A stretch of DNA of 64,000 nucleotides, taken from CBDEGU01 sp965238045. GTDB lineage: Bacteria > Acidobacteriota > Terriglobia > Bryobacterales > UBA6623. Position numbers and translations under genes: made by a program. Position 1 is the first letter of the stretch. Every line of letters starts with the position of its first letter. The stretch lies in NCBI GenBank assembly GCA_965238045.1, contig CBDEGU010000012.1, positions 1,240,001 through 1,304,000 on the forward strand, read 5' to 3'. The notes under the pieces are model-generated. The model ran no database searches. It saw nothing but the letters and a program-made list of their open reading frames with translations, and was not told where the DNA came from. This document shows positions 16,596-25,741 of this stretch, one piece after another.

Positions 16596-19256
16596 ATGGA
16601 AACGCTCCTCGAGCTGCTCGACGATATCCGGACGCTTGGAAACCGCGAAGCCATTCGCTATTACAACGGCTATCGCACCTGGAAATTCTCCTATCTCGAT
16701 CTCCGCGAACTCATCGGCGGTTTCGTCGTTTTCCTCGACCAGCACGGATGCAAGAAAGGAGACAGGATCCTCCTGTGGGGGGAAAACCGCGCGGAATGGG
16801 TTGCCGCGTTTTGGGGCAGTGTGGCGCGAGGCGTCGAGGTCGTTCCCATCGACTTTCACAGCTCGCCGGCTTTTGTTAGGCGCATTCAATCGGAAACAGG
16901 CGCCCAGCTGCTGGTCTTGGGCGCGGCGCAGCGTGCTCTGCTCCTCTCGGAAACCACCAAGATAGAGGTCGAAACACTGACCTTGAGCCGGATATCTCTT
17001 CTTCCCAAAACATCCTGCTTTGAAGTTTCTCCGGTTCAGCCGGCGGACGTAGTCGAGATCGTCTACACCTCGGGAACGACCTCCGAGCCGAAGGGTGTCG
17101 TTCATCGGCACTCCAATATATGCGCCAACCTGAATCCGATTCGGGCCGAGATCGAGCGCTATCGGGTCTGGGCAAGGCCCTTTCAGCCCATCCGTCTGCT
17201 CGACATGCTGCCGCTCAGCCACATGTTCGGCCAATCGGCCGGGCTCTTCATTGCTCCCATGCTGGGAGGCGCGGTGGTCTTCACGAAGGTGTACAGTCCG
17301 GGCCCATTGGTCGAGACTTGCCGCAGGGAGTGTGTCTCCGCGCTGATTACTGTCCCGCAACTGGCGGGAAATCTTCGCAACCAGCTCCAGAGAAAATTCG
17401 CCTCGACCGGGCGATCGTGTCATCGGCATGGCTGGGCCGGAGTTGCCGAGAGATGGCTGGTCCACCGCGATGTTCACCGGGCGCTGGGGTGGAAATTCTG
17501 GTGCCTGACCGTGGGCGGAGCCGCACTCGATCCCGAACTTGAGGATTTTTGGAAGCAGCTCGGCTTTGTCGTCGTGCAGGGATACGGCCTGACCGAAACC
17601 AGCCCCGTGGTCGCGATCAATCACCCGTTCCATAGCAAACGGGGATCGATCGGCAAACCTATCGCGGGTCAGGAAGTGAAGATCGCCTCGGACGGCGAAA
17701 TCCTCGTGCGCGGCGCAAGCGTGGTCACTGAATATATCGGCGGCCAAGGTTCGTCCGGCACCCGCTTCGAGGGCGGCTGGCTGCATACCGGCGATCTCGG
17801 GCGACTCGATGCCGACGGCCGTCTCTACTATCGGGGCCGCAAGAAGGACGTCATCGTCGCCGCCGACGGTCTCAATGTCTTCCCGCGGGACATTGAAAGT
17901 GTGCTCAACCGGCAACCTGAAATTCAAGAAAGCGTTGTCGTAGGCCTCGCGGACGGCCAGCAGGAGCAGATTCACGCAGTGCTCATCTTTCGTTCGGGCG
18001 GGGCTTCGCCGCGGGACCTCATCCGGCGAGTCAATGAGCAACTGGAGCCGCATCAGCGTATCCAAGGCTTCACGATCTGGCCCGAGCACGACTTCCCCCG
18101 CACCGCCTCGATGCACAAGATTCGGCGGCGCGAGGTCCTGCGGCGAGTCAAGCAATACCGCTCGGCGGGCGGTCCCCAGCCGCGCTCCGCCGGAGGTGTT
18201 CGATCCATCCTCGCCGAGATCAGCGGACGTGACGCCGCGTCGCTGGATCCTGGCCAGCACCTAGAACAGGACTTGGGACTTCGTTCCCTGCAGCGCATGG
18301 AGCTGATGGCTCGTCTGGAAGACGAGTTCGCGGTGGAAGTAGACGAGGAGCAGTTTGCGCGGCTCAGCACCATCGGGGAACTCGAAAGCACCTTCCGGTT
18401 CGCCGAGCACGCGAAAGCGGGCAGGGACGCGCGGACAACCAAGCTCGTCAGCGGGGCGGAGGGCCGGCGAACTCCGCTTCCCGAAGCGTTCAGCCAGCCG
18501 GAGGATGTCGCGGCCTCGCCGTCGCGCCCCGCATCGCTGCCCGCCTCGCTCGCCACTTCCCTGCCCCGCTGGAGCCGTTTCTTTCTGGTTCGCTGGTCAC
18601 GGCGCCTGCTGCTCGACGCTCTTCTGCTGCCAGCCATGCGCCAGATCATCAAACTCCGGGCCGAGGGCAAGGAACATCTCGCCGCTATCGGCCCGCCGGT
18701 CATCTTTGCCGCAAATCATCTCAGCCATTTCGATACCGCTTGCATTCTGGCGGCTCTTCCATTCGCGTTGCGCGGGAAACTCTCGCCCGCGGTGTCGCAA
18801 GACTACTTTCGGGACTTTCTTGAACCTCGCAATGTGCCTCGGCGGCGGTGGTGGACGCTCGGAGCACAGCTCTTCCTGGCTTGCCTCCTGTTCAACGCCT
18901 ATCCGCTGCCCCGGAGGATGAGCGGCGCCCGCCGCGCCCTCCAGTACACGGGCGATTTGATCAGCCGGGGCTTCTGCCCGCTCGTTTTCCCGGAAGGGGA
19001 GCGCTCGCCAACCGGAACGATGCAGCCATTCATGCCCGGCATAGGCCTGATGGCCATGCGCCTGGAGGTGCCGGTGGTTCCCGTCCATATTTCCGGCGCC
19101 TACCAGGTCTATTCCATCCATCATGACTGGCCCGAGCCCGGGGAAGTGCGTGTTCGATTCGGCCCGCCGCTCTCCTTGGAAGACGCGGCCACCCCCGAGC
19201 AAGCCGCCGCCCGAGTGGAAGAAGCGGTCCGGTTGCTCGGAGCCGGGAATGGTTAG
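16596..19256 (+). CDS. Acyl-AMP ligase / ACP / acyltransferase fusion
   Basis: An 886-residue three-domain protein. Residues 1-515 are an AMP-forming acyl ligase (VVEIVYTSGTTSEPKGVVHR, GYGLTETSPVVAINHPF, HTGDLGRLDADGRLYYRGR). Residues about 525-605 are an acyl carrier domain with the phosphopantetheine serine in DLGLRSLQRMELM. Residues about 680-886 are a PlsC-type acyltransferase with FAANHLSHFDTACIL (HX4D motif), FPEGERSPTGTM and VPVVPVHISGAY. The order means a fatty acid can be activated, loaded on the built-in ACP and moved to a lysophospholipid-like acceptor, as in Aas-type acyl recycling but with an added ACP. A Pro/Ala-rich linker joins ACP and PlsC. The TAG stop falls on the edge of repeat A6. 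Confidence 0.87.
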   Translation: METLLELLDDIRTLGNREAIRYYNGYRTWKFSYLDLRELIGGFVVFLDQHGCKKGDRILLWGENRAEWVAAFWGSVARGVEVVPIDFHSSPAFVRRIQSETGAQLLVLGAAQRALLLSETTKIEVETLTLSRISLLPKTSCFEVSPVQPADVVEIVYTSGTTSEPKGVVHRHSNICANLNPIRAEIERYRVWARPFQPIRLLDMLPLSHMFGQSAGLFIAPMLGGAVVFTKVYSPGPLVETCRRECVSALITVPQLAGNLRNQLQRKFASTGRSCHRHGWAGVAERWLVHRDVHRALGWKFWCLTVGGAALDPELEDFWKQLGFVVVQGYGLTETSPVVAINHPFHSKRGSIGKPIAGQEVKIASDGEILVRGASVVTEYIGGQGSSGTRFEGGWLHTGDLGRLDADGRLYYRGRKKDVIVAADGLNVFPRDIESVLNRQPEIQESVVVGLADGQQEQIHAVLIFRSGGASPRDLIRRVNEQLEPHQRIQGFTIWPEHDFPRTASMHKIRRREVLRRVKQYRSAGGPQPRSAGGVRSILAEISGRDAASLDPGQHLEQDLGLRSLQRMELMARLEDEFAVEVDEEQFARLSTIGELESTFRFAEHAKAGRDARTTKLVSGAEGRRTPLPEAFSQPEDVAASPSRPASLPASLATSLPRWSRFFLVRWSRRLLLDALLLPAMRQIIKLRAEGKEHLAAIGPPVIFAANHLSHFDTACILAALPFALRGKLSPAVSQDYFRDFLEPRNVPRRRWWTLGAQLFLACLLFNAYPLPRRMSGARRALQYTGDLISRGFCPLVFPEGERSPTGTMQPFMPGIGLMAMRLEVPVVPVHISGAYQVYSIHHDWPEPGEVRVRFGPPLSLEDAATPEQAAARVEEAVRLLGAGNG

Positions 19257-19324
19257 CCCGCGTTGCTCACCACCTGGCGGGCCTATCGCGTGCTTCGCTC
19301 ATCCGGTGGTGAGAAACGCGGCCT
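19255..19324. repeat. Family A repeat with deleted core, copy A6
   Basis: The left end (TTAG, CCCGCGTTGCTCACCAC) is joined to about 45 bp of the right part (GGCGGGCCTATCGCGTGCTT through GGTGGTGAGAAACGCGGCC). It lies between two convergent genes, and each of them ends in a TAG at one edge of the element (19254-19256 on +, 19325-19323 on -). Confidence 0.8.
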
Positions 19325-19736
19325 ATCCGCCGCGCACCGTCTCGATCAGCTCGATCAGCACGCCGCCGGCGGACTTGGGGTGAACGAAGACGTATCGATA
19401 GCCTTCGGCGCCGGTCTGTATCTTGCCGCTGACCAGACGCGCGCCGGCGGCTTGGAGGCGCTCGACGGCCTGGGCCAGGTCCGGAACCCTGAAGGCGATA
19501 TGATGCATGCCCTCGCCGTGTTTCGAGAGAAAGCGCGCCACGGGTGAATTCTCCGAGGTCGCCTCCAGCAATTCCACGCGGGGCTCACCGGCGGCCAGCA
19601 TCGCGACGCGGACCTTCTCGCCGGGCGCCTCCACGATTTCGCCCGAATCCAGCCCCAGCGCGTCCCGGTAGAAATGAAGAGCCCTCTCGATCGACTCGAC
19701 GGCAATGCCGATATGGTCCACGCGCGGGTGGCTCAT
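19323..19736 (-). CDS. mce: Methylmalonyl-CoA epimerase
   Basis: A 137-residue glyoxalase/VOC-fold protein converting (2S)- to (2R)-methylmalonyl-CoA. The start RVDHIGIAVESIERALHFY, the centre ARFLSKHGEGMHHIAFRV and the end GGVLIELIE carry the family metal ligands (His8, the second His in GMHHIA, the Glu in IELIE). ATG at 19736 overlaps the TGA of meaB by ATGA, so it is translationally coupled to the mutase chaperone. Together they serve propionate or odd-chain/branched substrate metabolism; the mutase subunits are not in this window. Confidence 0.9.
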   Translation of the reverse strand: MSHPRVDHIGIAVESIERALHFYRDALGLDSGEIVEAPGEKVRVAMLAAGEPRVELLEATSENSPVARFLSKHGEGMHHIAFRVPDLAQAVERLQAAGARLVSGKIQTGAEGYRYVFVHPKSAGGVLIELIETVRGG

Positions 19737-20662
19737 TCCGCCCCCAGGAAACGGTTCATCGTCTCGTCCACAAAATCGTATGGGTTCAGTGTCCGTCGCG
19801 CCACCGACGCGGCGGCCTCTTCGATTTCCTGATCGCCGATGCCAGTGAGCACGCGCTCGGTGAGCCGTCCGCGCAGCATCTCTCGCAGGCGCTGCTTCCA
19901 ATACGCGGCCTTGTCCTTCTCGCCCCGGGGACGCGCCTCAATCGCTTCCATCAATGCGCCGGTGCCCGAATCCTCGCTCGCCACGGTGCGAACAATCGAA
20001 GGACGAGCGCCGCCGTTCTCGGCAACCAGCGAGAGCATCGCCTCCAGCTCCGACGCCACGCGGTCCGCGCCGGGCTGATCGGATTTATTGATGACGAACA
20101 CGTCGGCGATCTCCATCAGTCCGGCCTTCATCGTCTGCACATCATCGCCCATCGACGGTGTGAGCACGACAACCACCACCGAGGCCAGCTTCACGACATC
20201 CACTTCGTCTTGGCCGGCGCCGACCGTCTCGACAATCACGGTTTCGAGCCCCGCCGCGGCCAGCGCCAGCGTCATGTCGGCGGTGGCCGGGGCCAGCCCG
20301 CCCATCGCGCCCCGCGTCGCCATCGACCGGATGAAAACGCCGGGGTCGCCCGAGTGCGAGAGCATGCGCACCCGATCTCCCAAGACCGCTCCTCCGCTCA
20401 GCGGGCTGCTGGGATCGACGGCGATCACCCCGACCTGCTGGTCTTGCCGCCGAAACGCCGATACCAGCCGGCTCACCAGAGTGCTCTTCCCAACCCCAGG
20501 CGCTCCGGTGATCCCGATCGTCTGGGATCGGCCCGAGAACCGAAACATCTCGCGCAGCAGAGCATCCGCCGCGGGCCGGCGATTCTCAATCTCGCTCAGC
20601 GCGCGCCCCAGCGCCCGCCGGTCGCCCGCGCGAATTTCTTCAACCCATTCGGATACATCCAT
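19733..20662 (-). CDS. meaB: Methylmalonyl-CoA mutase-associated G3E GTPase
   Basis: A 309-residue MeaB/ArgK-family GTPase that protects and reloads the B12-dependent mutase. P-loop GAPGVGKST (residues 53-61), VGVIAVDPSSPLSGGAVLGD, IVETVGAGQDEVDV with the switch Asp/Glu, and base-recognition FVINKSDQPGAD are all intact. The C-terminal dimerisation region is present. It is first in the meaB-mce pair. Confidence 0.92.
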   Translation of the reverse strand: MDVSEWVEEIRAGDRRALGRALSEIENRRPAADALLREMFRFSGRSQTIGITGAPGVGKSTLVSRLVSAFRRQDQQVGVIAVDPSSPLSGGAVLGDRVRMLSHSGDPGVFIRSMATRGAMGGLAPATADMTLALAAAGLETVIVETVGAGQDEVDVVKLASVVVVVLTPSMGDDVQTMKAGLMEIADVFVINKSDQPGADRVASELEAMLSLVAENGGARPSIVRTVASEDSGTGALMEAIEARPRGEKDKAAYWKQRLREMLRGRLTERVLTGIGDQEIEEAAASVARRTLNPYDFVDETMNRFLGAE

Positions 20663-20724
20663 ACAAGAGGAGACAACGATAAGAGCCGGCGCCCGCGCCG
20701 CGCCACACGGCGAAAGAATCTCGC

Positions 20725-22164
20725 TTAGGCCAGAATACCCTTGACGACATTGCCGTGAACGTCGGTCAGCCGAAAATCGCGGCCCGCATAGCGGTAGGTC
20801 ACCCGCAAGTGGTCGAGCCCCAGCAGGTGCAAAATCGTGGCGTGCAGATCGTGAAAGTCGACCTTGTTCTCCACCGCATAGTAGCCGTAGTCATCGGTCG
20901 CGCCGTAGCTCAGTCCGGCCCGCACGCCGCCGCCCGCGAGCCACATCGTAAAGGCTTCCGGGTTATGGTCGCGTCCGTCGGCGGCCTGCGCGGTCGGCGT
21001 GCGGCCAAACTCCCCGCCCCACATCACGAGTGTATCTTCGAGCAGCCCGCGCGTCTTGAGGTCATGCAGCAGCGCGGCGATCGGCCGGTCCACCTCGAGC
21101 GCGTTTTGCGCGTGGTCGCGGCGCAGCCGCGTATGCTGGTCCCACTTGTATGTGTGGCTGACCTGCACGAAGCGCACGCCCCCCTCCGAGAAGCGGCGGG
21201 CCATCAGGCATTGGCGGCCGAAATCCTCCGTCATCGGATCATCGAGTCCGTAGAGCTTTTGCGTCGCCGCCGATTCCTTCGAGAGGTCCTGCAACTCGGG
21301 CGCCTCGGTCTGCATGCGGAACGCAAGCTCGAACGATTCGATCCGCCCTTCCAGCGCCTGATCCGGCCCCGAGAGCTTGAGATGCTCGCGATTCATGTCC
21401 TGCACGTAGTCCAGTTCCATGCGCTGGATATCGCGTGCCGTCTCCGCATTCGCGATAAACGGTATCCGGGCGTCCTTGGCCGGGATGCCGACCGACCCGA
21501 TCGCCGTGCCCGCATAGGCGGCGGGCAGAAACGCCGAGTTGTAGTTGTTCGCGCCGCCGTGGCTCTGGGTCGGGCTGATGGTAATGAAGCCCGGCATGTT
21601 CTGATTCTCGCTTCCCAGTCCGTAGGTGATCCACGATCCCATGCTCGGGCGCACGAACGTATCGGTGCCCGTATGCAACTCGAGCAGCGCACCGCCATGC
21701 CGTGAGTTCGACCCGTGCATCGACTTGATAAAGCAGATGTCGTCCACGCGCTGGGCCAGCAGCGGAAAGAGTTCGCTGACCCAGGCGCCGCTCTCTCCGT
21801 GCTGTTGGAACTCCCAGGGCGATTTCAGAAGATTGAAAGTTTCGCTCGAGACAACCTTCGGACGCTTGAACGGAAGCGGCTTGCCGTGGTCGCGTTGCAG
21901 CAGCGGCTTGTAGTCGAAGGTGTCAACCTGCGACGGCCCGCCGTGCATGAACAGAAAGATCACGCGCTTGGCTCGGGGAGTGAAATGCGGGCTCTTCAGC
22001 GCCAGCGGGCCGGGCGCCTTGGCGGGAACGGCTTTCGTCTCGGTGTGCGCATCGGCGCCCAGCAGTCCGGCCAGCGCCAAGCCGCCGAAGCCGGCGCTGC
22101 TCAGGCGCAGCAGTTCACGCCGCGAAACGGGATGATTCCGATGCTGGTTCCAGTGCGAGTTCAT
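20725..22164 (-). CDS. Tat-exported DUF1501 protein
   Basis: A 479-residue sulfatase-fold-like exported protein. The Tat signal is HPVSRRELLRLSSAGFGGLA. DUF1501 hallmarks follow: KRVIFLFMHGGPSQVDTFDY, FIKSMHGSNSRHGGALLELH, GSWITYGLGSENQNMPGF, VMWGGEFGRTPTAQ and GRDHNPEAFTMW. Genes of this family usually sit next to a DUF1549/DUF1553 (PSD1) gene, but here the neighbour is absent. The function of the family is unsettled; metal-dependent hydrolysis at the cell surface is a common guess. Confidence 0.88.
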   Translation of the reverse strand: MNSHWNQHRNHPVSRRELLRLSSAGFGGLALAGLLGADAHTETKAVPAKAPGPLALKSPHFTPRAKRVIFLFMHGGPSQVDTFDYKPLLQRDHGKPLPFKRPKVVSSETFNLLKSPWEFQQHGESGAWVSELFPLLAQRVDDICFIKSMHGSNSRHGGALLELHTGTDTFVRPSMGSWITYGLGSENQNMPGFITISPTQSHGGANNYNSAFLPAAYAGTAIGSVGIPAKDARIPFIANAETARDIQRMELDYVQDMNREHLKLSGPDQALEGRIESFELAFRMQTEAPELQDLSKESAATQKLYGLDDPMTEDFGRQCLMARRFSEGGVRFVQVSHTYKWDQHTRLRRDHAQNALEVDRPIAALLHDLKTRGLLEDTLVMWGGEFGRTPTAQAADGRDHNPEAFTMWLAGGGVRAGLSYGATDDYGYYAVENKVDFHDLHATILHLLGLDHLRVTYRYAGRDFRLTDVHGNVVKGILA

Positions 22165-22426
22165 AACCGGCCCTCTTGCTCAATATTGTAGACCAACCGG
22201 ACCAGAATTTACGGTAGCGTCCTAAATTTGCGTTGATCGCCGGGCGGCGGCTAACCGTCACCAGCAGAGATCGCCGTGGCGTTTTCGGACCCGGCGATGG
22301 AAGCGGAGATGGCGAATCGGGTGTGGAGGATCGCCGATCTGCTCCAGTCCTAGGGGTTCTTGTCGTGTCCGCGTGAGCGGTTCAGCATAGAACTCGTGTC
22401 GCCGATATGTGCAATATTATCATTGC
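22165..22426. other. Intergenic stretch with a possible transposase tail
   Basis: About 260 bp without a full gene. On the + strand near 22270-22355 a short open stretch reads AMEAEMANRVWRIADLLQS and ends in TAG. It resembles the C-terminus of some transposases, but it is too short to be sure. No promoter can be placed with confidence. Confidence 0.3.
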
Positions 22427-22690
22427 ATGGCTCTGTTTACGGTTCTTGCCCTCAAGGACTCTCAGGTGGAGGTAGATGCCGCGATCACCCGAGAGTTCCC
22501 CGAAGACTCGTACCGCATTGAGGATGGCCGGTGGATCGTTGACGCAGACTTGGCGACAGCAAAACAAGTTTCTGTGAAGCTTCTTCTGAACTCTCCTCAT
22601 CTGGTCTTCGCGCTGCGAGGATACTATGGGTTCGCCCGCCCCGATTTGTGGGAATGGCTTGCCGCGCAATCTGAGAAGGCGAATGCCTAA
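22427..22690 (+). CDS. Small protein of unknown function, upstream of a membrane protein
   Basis: An 87-residue soluble protein (MALFTVLALKDSQVEVDAAI at the start, then IEDGRWIVDADLATAKQVSV and a tail rich in aromatic residues, ALRGYYGFARPDLWEWLA). I do not recognise the family. It overlaps the next gene by 8 bp, so the two products are probably made together. The Asp-Gly-Arg-Trp...Val-Asp-Ala-Asp pattern suggests a small alpha/beta fold. Base composition looks lower in GC than the flanking core genes, compatible with an acquired two-gene cassette. Confidence 0.5.
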   Translation: MALFTVLALKDSQVEVDAAITREFPEDSYRIEDGRWIVDADLATAKQVSVKLLLNSPHLVFALRGYYGFARPDLWEWLAAQSEKANA

Positions 22691-23045
22691 GCGGGAATCA
22701 AGAGAGCGGGCGACTACCCCCGAAGACTACCCTGTTCCTCCATCGTTCCACCTGCCATCCGGGGACTATAGCTACACGGTTGAGCTTGTCGGAACGATTC
22801 AGAACTCGCTTGGTCAGTTAACAGAGGCTGTCGAAGGACTCAAGCGACAGTCAAAGGACCACGGCGACGAACTCAAGAGGATCAGCCAAGACATTCACAC
22901 TGCCAAGATCACCGCGAGGATCGTGGGCGCGATCTTGGTGGCTGCAATCGGGTTCGGTGGATCGGCTATTAATAAGGGCGTTGATACCTTTATGCAGATG
23001 AGGCAAGCCCCCGCGGCTGTCCAATCCTCACAGCCCCCGCAATAG
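22683..23045 (+). CDS. Coiled-coil single-pass membrane protein, unknown
   Basis: A 120-residue protein. A charged N-terminus is followed by a heptad-like coiled coil at about residues 40-75 (LGQLTEAVEGLKRQSKDHGD, ELKRISQDIHTAK) and one membrane segment at about 80-97 (IVGAILVAAIGFGGSA). The tail is Gln/Pro-rich. The start ATG lies inside the end of the upstream gene (8-bp overlap). The coiled-coil-plus-TM layout is seen in small phage-derived and signalling accessory proteins; no specific function is supported. Confidence 0.5.
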   Translation: MPKRESRERATTPEDYPVPPSFHLPSGDYSYTVELVGTIQNSLGQLTEAVEGLKRQSKDHGDELKRISQDIHTAKITARIVGAILVAAIGFGGSAINKGVDTFMQMRQAPAAVQSSQPPQ

Positions 23046-23082
23046 AATCAGTAGCAACGCACCTTTAGGACAAGACCGAAAT

Positions 23083-24108
23083 TCACCCGCAGCCGTCGAT
23101 GTTCCCGAAATTCTCGTTGTCCTTCGTCCAGCCGGTTACCCCGTCCGCCGTCTTCACCTTCACCCACCAGATCCCCCAGCGCTCCTCACCCGGAGGCTCC
23201 TCGATATATTCTCCCCAGCAGCGCTCGGCCGGAAACGGGCCATGTTCATGAATATTCCCCGCCACATCCAGCTCGATCACCTTGCCCTCATACCAGACAC
23301 GCCCAATCCCCTCGCCCAGGTGATCGAGAAGGAAAACGATCGAACCCGCCTTTGGGACGCTCGCGTATTCCGGCGTCCGCCGCACCGCCACCGGTATCGG
23401 CCGGATATGCACTTCACCCGTCAATCCCTCGATCTTGTCGCCCTTGTTTACGCGGCCCACCGCTTGCTCTCCGTTGGGGTGGTCGTATAGCACGGTATCG
23501 GCAAGAACATCCCAGGTTTGAAACTTGCAGCACTCAGAGGGACAGGCGCCGGTCGCCTTATAGTCCAGGGGCGGCCGTCTCTCTGGCGGCAAGGCCGCGA
23601 GCCTGCCGCGGTATTTCTGGTTGCGCAGAGCTAGGAGTTCACGATCGGCCGCCAGCTTTTTCTTGAGCGCCGAGTTCTGGAACGCTTTCGTGGAGGCCAG
23701 CGGGTGCAGGGCATTGCCTTCGGTCAACAGGCGGCGCTCAATTTCGTTGTTCTTCTTGTCATAGAGATATGCAAGAATCGCGAGCGCATCGGTGTTTCGA
23801 TTGTTTTCGATATACAACTCGGCAAGAAAAAACCACAGGTAATCGTTCTGGCACTGCCAGCGAATCATCTCCTTACGCATTGCGATAGCTCGTGCGACAT
23901 CGCCCTGCTTCATGGCCTCGTCATGTCTGCGGTTGATTTCCCTGTACGCGGCGAATGTCTCGGAACTAAGCTGCCAGCGACCGCGGCACGGCGCGCCCAA
24001 GATTTTCTCTTCGGCTGTTTCGGCGCCGAGACTCGCCGCCAGCGCTAATCCGGCCAGCAGGACAACAGGGAATCTGTACGCTATCGAGGAAATGCGGTTC
24101 ATGACCAT
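23083..24108 (-). CDS. Secreted SH3-like domain protein
   Basis: A 341-residue exported protein. A signal peptide (FPVVLLAGLALAASLGAETA) precedes a helical, TPR-like part (FFLAELYIENNRNTDALAIL) and a C-terminal half with an SH3-like envelope domain (VLADTVLYDHPNGEQAVGRV) ending in the tail WWVKVKTADGVTGWTKDNEN typical of SH3_3 modules. Seven or more cysteines (including SECCKF) suggest disulfides in the mature protein. ATG 24108 or 24102 starts the signal peptide; a longer frame upstream lacks one. Likely a cell-wall or periplasmic scaffold; role unknown. Confidence 0.65.
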   Translation of the reverse strand: MVMNRISSIAYRFPVVLLAGLALAASLGAETAEEKILGAPCRGRWQLSSETFAAYREINRRHDEAMKQGDVARAIAMRKEMIRWQCQNDYLWFFLAELYIENNRNTDALAILAYLYDKKNNEIERRLLTEGNALHPLASTKAFQNSALKKKLAADRELLALRNQKYRGRLAALPPERRPPLDYKATGACPSECCKFQTWDVLADTVLYDHPNGEQAVGRVNKGDKIEGLTGEVHIRPIPVAVRRTPEYASVPKAGSIVFLLDHLGEGIGRVWYEGKVIELDVAGNIHEHGPFPAERCWGEYIEEPPGEERWGIWWVKVKTADGVTGWTKDNENFGNIDGCG

Positions 24109-24223
24109 CTCGTCAACCCCAGATCGCCCTGGCAAACACTCGCTCTGTCCAACAGGGGCTCTCACCGGCCCGCTCCAGCGATCCTGCCGCGAGGAATGCG
24201 AAAATAGAGACGTTCCGAACCCT

Positions 24224-25738
24224 ATGTTACAACGATCTCTTGTTCTCACCGCCGCGGGCGCTGTCCTAGCCGGTGTCGCCTATTGGGTTCTGGCGCCTTT
24301 GCCCGCCGCGGACAAGCTGCAACCCCGGAAAACGTTTCGCGACCCGGCGCCGCCAAAACTCCGCGACCTCTCGTCTTCCAAACCGCCGCCCGCCCAACCC
24401 AATCCCGCGGTTACCTTTCATCAACCGCCCAAGCCGCTCGCCGCCGGAGCCCTCACTCACGACTGGACGTCGTTCCTCGGCCCGGCGCACAACGCGACGT
24501 CCACCGAAACCAAGCTGCTGAAAACTTTCCCCGAGTCCGGCCCGCCGCTTGTCTGGGAGATGCGCAAGGGCACGGGCTACGCTTCCCCGGCCATTTCCGG
24601 AGACCGTCTCGTCTTTCTGCACCGCCTCGGCAATCACGAGGAAGTCCTCTGCCTGCGCTCGGGCACCGGCGAGATCTACTGGCGGTTCCGATACCCGACC
24701 GATTTCAGCGACCGCTTCGGCTACAACAACGGACCGCGCGCCAGTCCGGTGATCGATGGCGATCGTGTCTACACCTTTGGCTCCCAGGGACAGTTGCACT
24801 GCTTGCGCCTCGCAACGGGCGAGGTTCTCTGGAAGCGCGATATCAGCGCGGAGTTCAACGTAAACCAGGACTTTTTCGGCGCCACCTCGACTCCGCTGAT
24901 CGAGGGCGATCACCTCATCGTCAACGTGGGAGCACCGGGCGGACCCACCGTCGCCGCCTTCGACAAACGCAACGGCAAGATGGTCTGGGGGGCCGGCCGG
25001 CAGTGGGGGCCGAGTTACGCCTCGCCGGTGCCCGCCGTCGTTCACGGCAAGCGGCGGATATTTGCCTTCGCCGGCGGCGAGAGCCGTCCGCCAACCGGCG
25101 GCCTGCTGGTGATCGATCCTCTCGACGGCCGCGTGGATTTCACCTTCCCGTGGCGCAGCCGCGGCTATGAGTCCGTCAATGCCTCGACGCCGATGATTGT
25201 GGGAAATCAGGTGCTGCTTTCGGCCAGCTACGATACCGGAGCGGTTCTGCTCAATATCCTCGCCAATGGCTCTCGCGATGTCGCTTGGGCGAACTTCGAA
25301 TTTGATCTTCATTTCACAACGGCCGTCCACCAAGACGGCTATATCTACGCCTTCGACGGCCGCAATGAACCCGACGCCGCTCTCATGTGTGTCGAACGCA
25401 AGACCGGCAAAACGATCTGGCGCAAGGTGCCGGAATGGAAAGAGACGGTCGAGATTCGGGGCACGACTCGCACGCTCGACGAGACCACCTATCGCGGATC
25501 GCTGCTGCAAGTCGATGGGCGATTTCTGGCGGTGGGCGAGCGTGGTCATCTGCTGTGGCTGGATCTTTCGCCCAAAGGCTACCGGGTGACCTCTCGCGCC
25601 CGTTTGTTCTACGCGAAGGAAACATGGGGACTGCCGGTTCTCAGCCGCGGGCTGCTCTATATGACTCAGAACCGCCCGGAATTCGTGCCCGGCGACGCGC
25701 CTCCGCGGCTGCTGTGCTATGACCTGCGGGGGTCGTAG
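24224..25738 (+). CDS. Exported PQQ-like beta-propeller protein
   Basis: A 504-residue exported protein. A membrane/signal segment (VLTAAGAVLAGVAYWVLAPL) is followed by a Pro-rich stretch and then by repeated propeller blades (TGEIYWRFRYPTDF, TGEVLWKRDISAEF, NGKMVWGAGRQWG, TGKTIWRKVPEW), each ending with the Gly-x-x-x-Trp pattern of PQQ/WD-like repeats. ATG 24224 is chosen because the signal begins there. Four bases separate it from a second propeller gene on the same strand, so they are an operon. It lacks quinoprotein dehydrogenase catalytic residues that I could identify, and is probably a binding or scaffold protein. Confidence 0.75.
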   Translation: MLQRSLVLTAAGAVLAGVAYWVLAPLPAADKLQPRKTFRDPAPPKLRDLSSSKPPPAQPNPAVTFHQPPKPLAAGALTHDWTSFLGPAHNATSTETKLLKTFPESGPPLVWEMRKGTGYASPAISGDRLVFLHRLGNHEEVLCLRSGTGEIYWRFRYPTDFSDRFGYNNGPRASPVIDGDRVYTFGSQGQLHCLRLATGEVLWKRDISAEFNVNQDFFGATSTPLIEGDHLIVNVGAPGGPTVAAFDKRNGKMVWGAGRQWGPSYASPVPAVVHGKRRIFAFAGGESRPPTGGLLVIDPLDGRVDFTFPWRSRGYESVNASTPMIVGNQVLLSASYDTGAVLLNILANGSRDVAWANFEFDLHFTTAVHQDGYIYAFDGRNEPDAALMCVERKTGKTIWRKVPEWKETVEIRGTTRTLDETTYRGSLLQVDGRFLAVGERGHLLWLDLSPKGYRVTSRARLFYAKETWGLPVLSRGLLYMTQNRPEFVPGDAPPRLLCYDLRGS

Positions 25739-25741
25739 CCG

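Noticed and set aside
16500..18260. 586-residue open frame antisense to the acyl ligase fusion
   Set aside because: It mirrors a gene with clear domains on the other strand; long antisense frames are expected at this GC content and no motif is present.
22270..22355. Transposase C-terminal tail (AMEAEMANRVWRIADLL)
   Set aside because: Under 30 residues, with a stop not far upstream; similarity is only suggestive, so it was not called as a mobile element.
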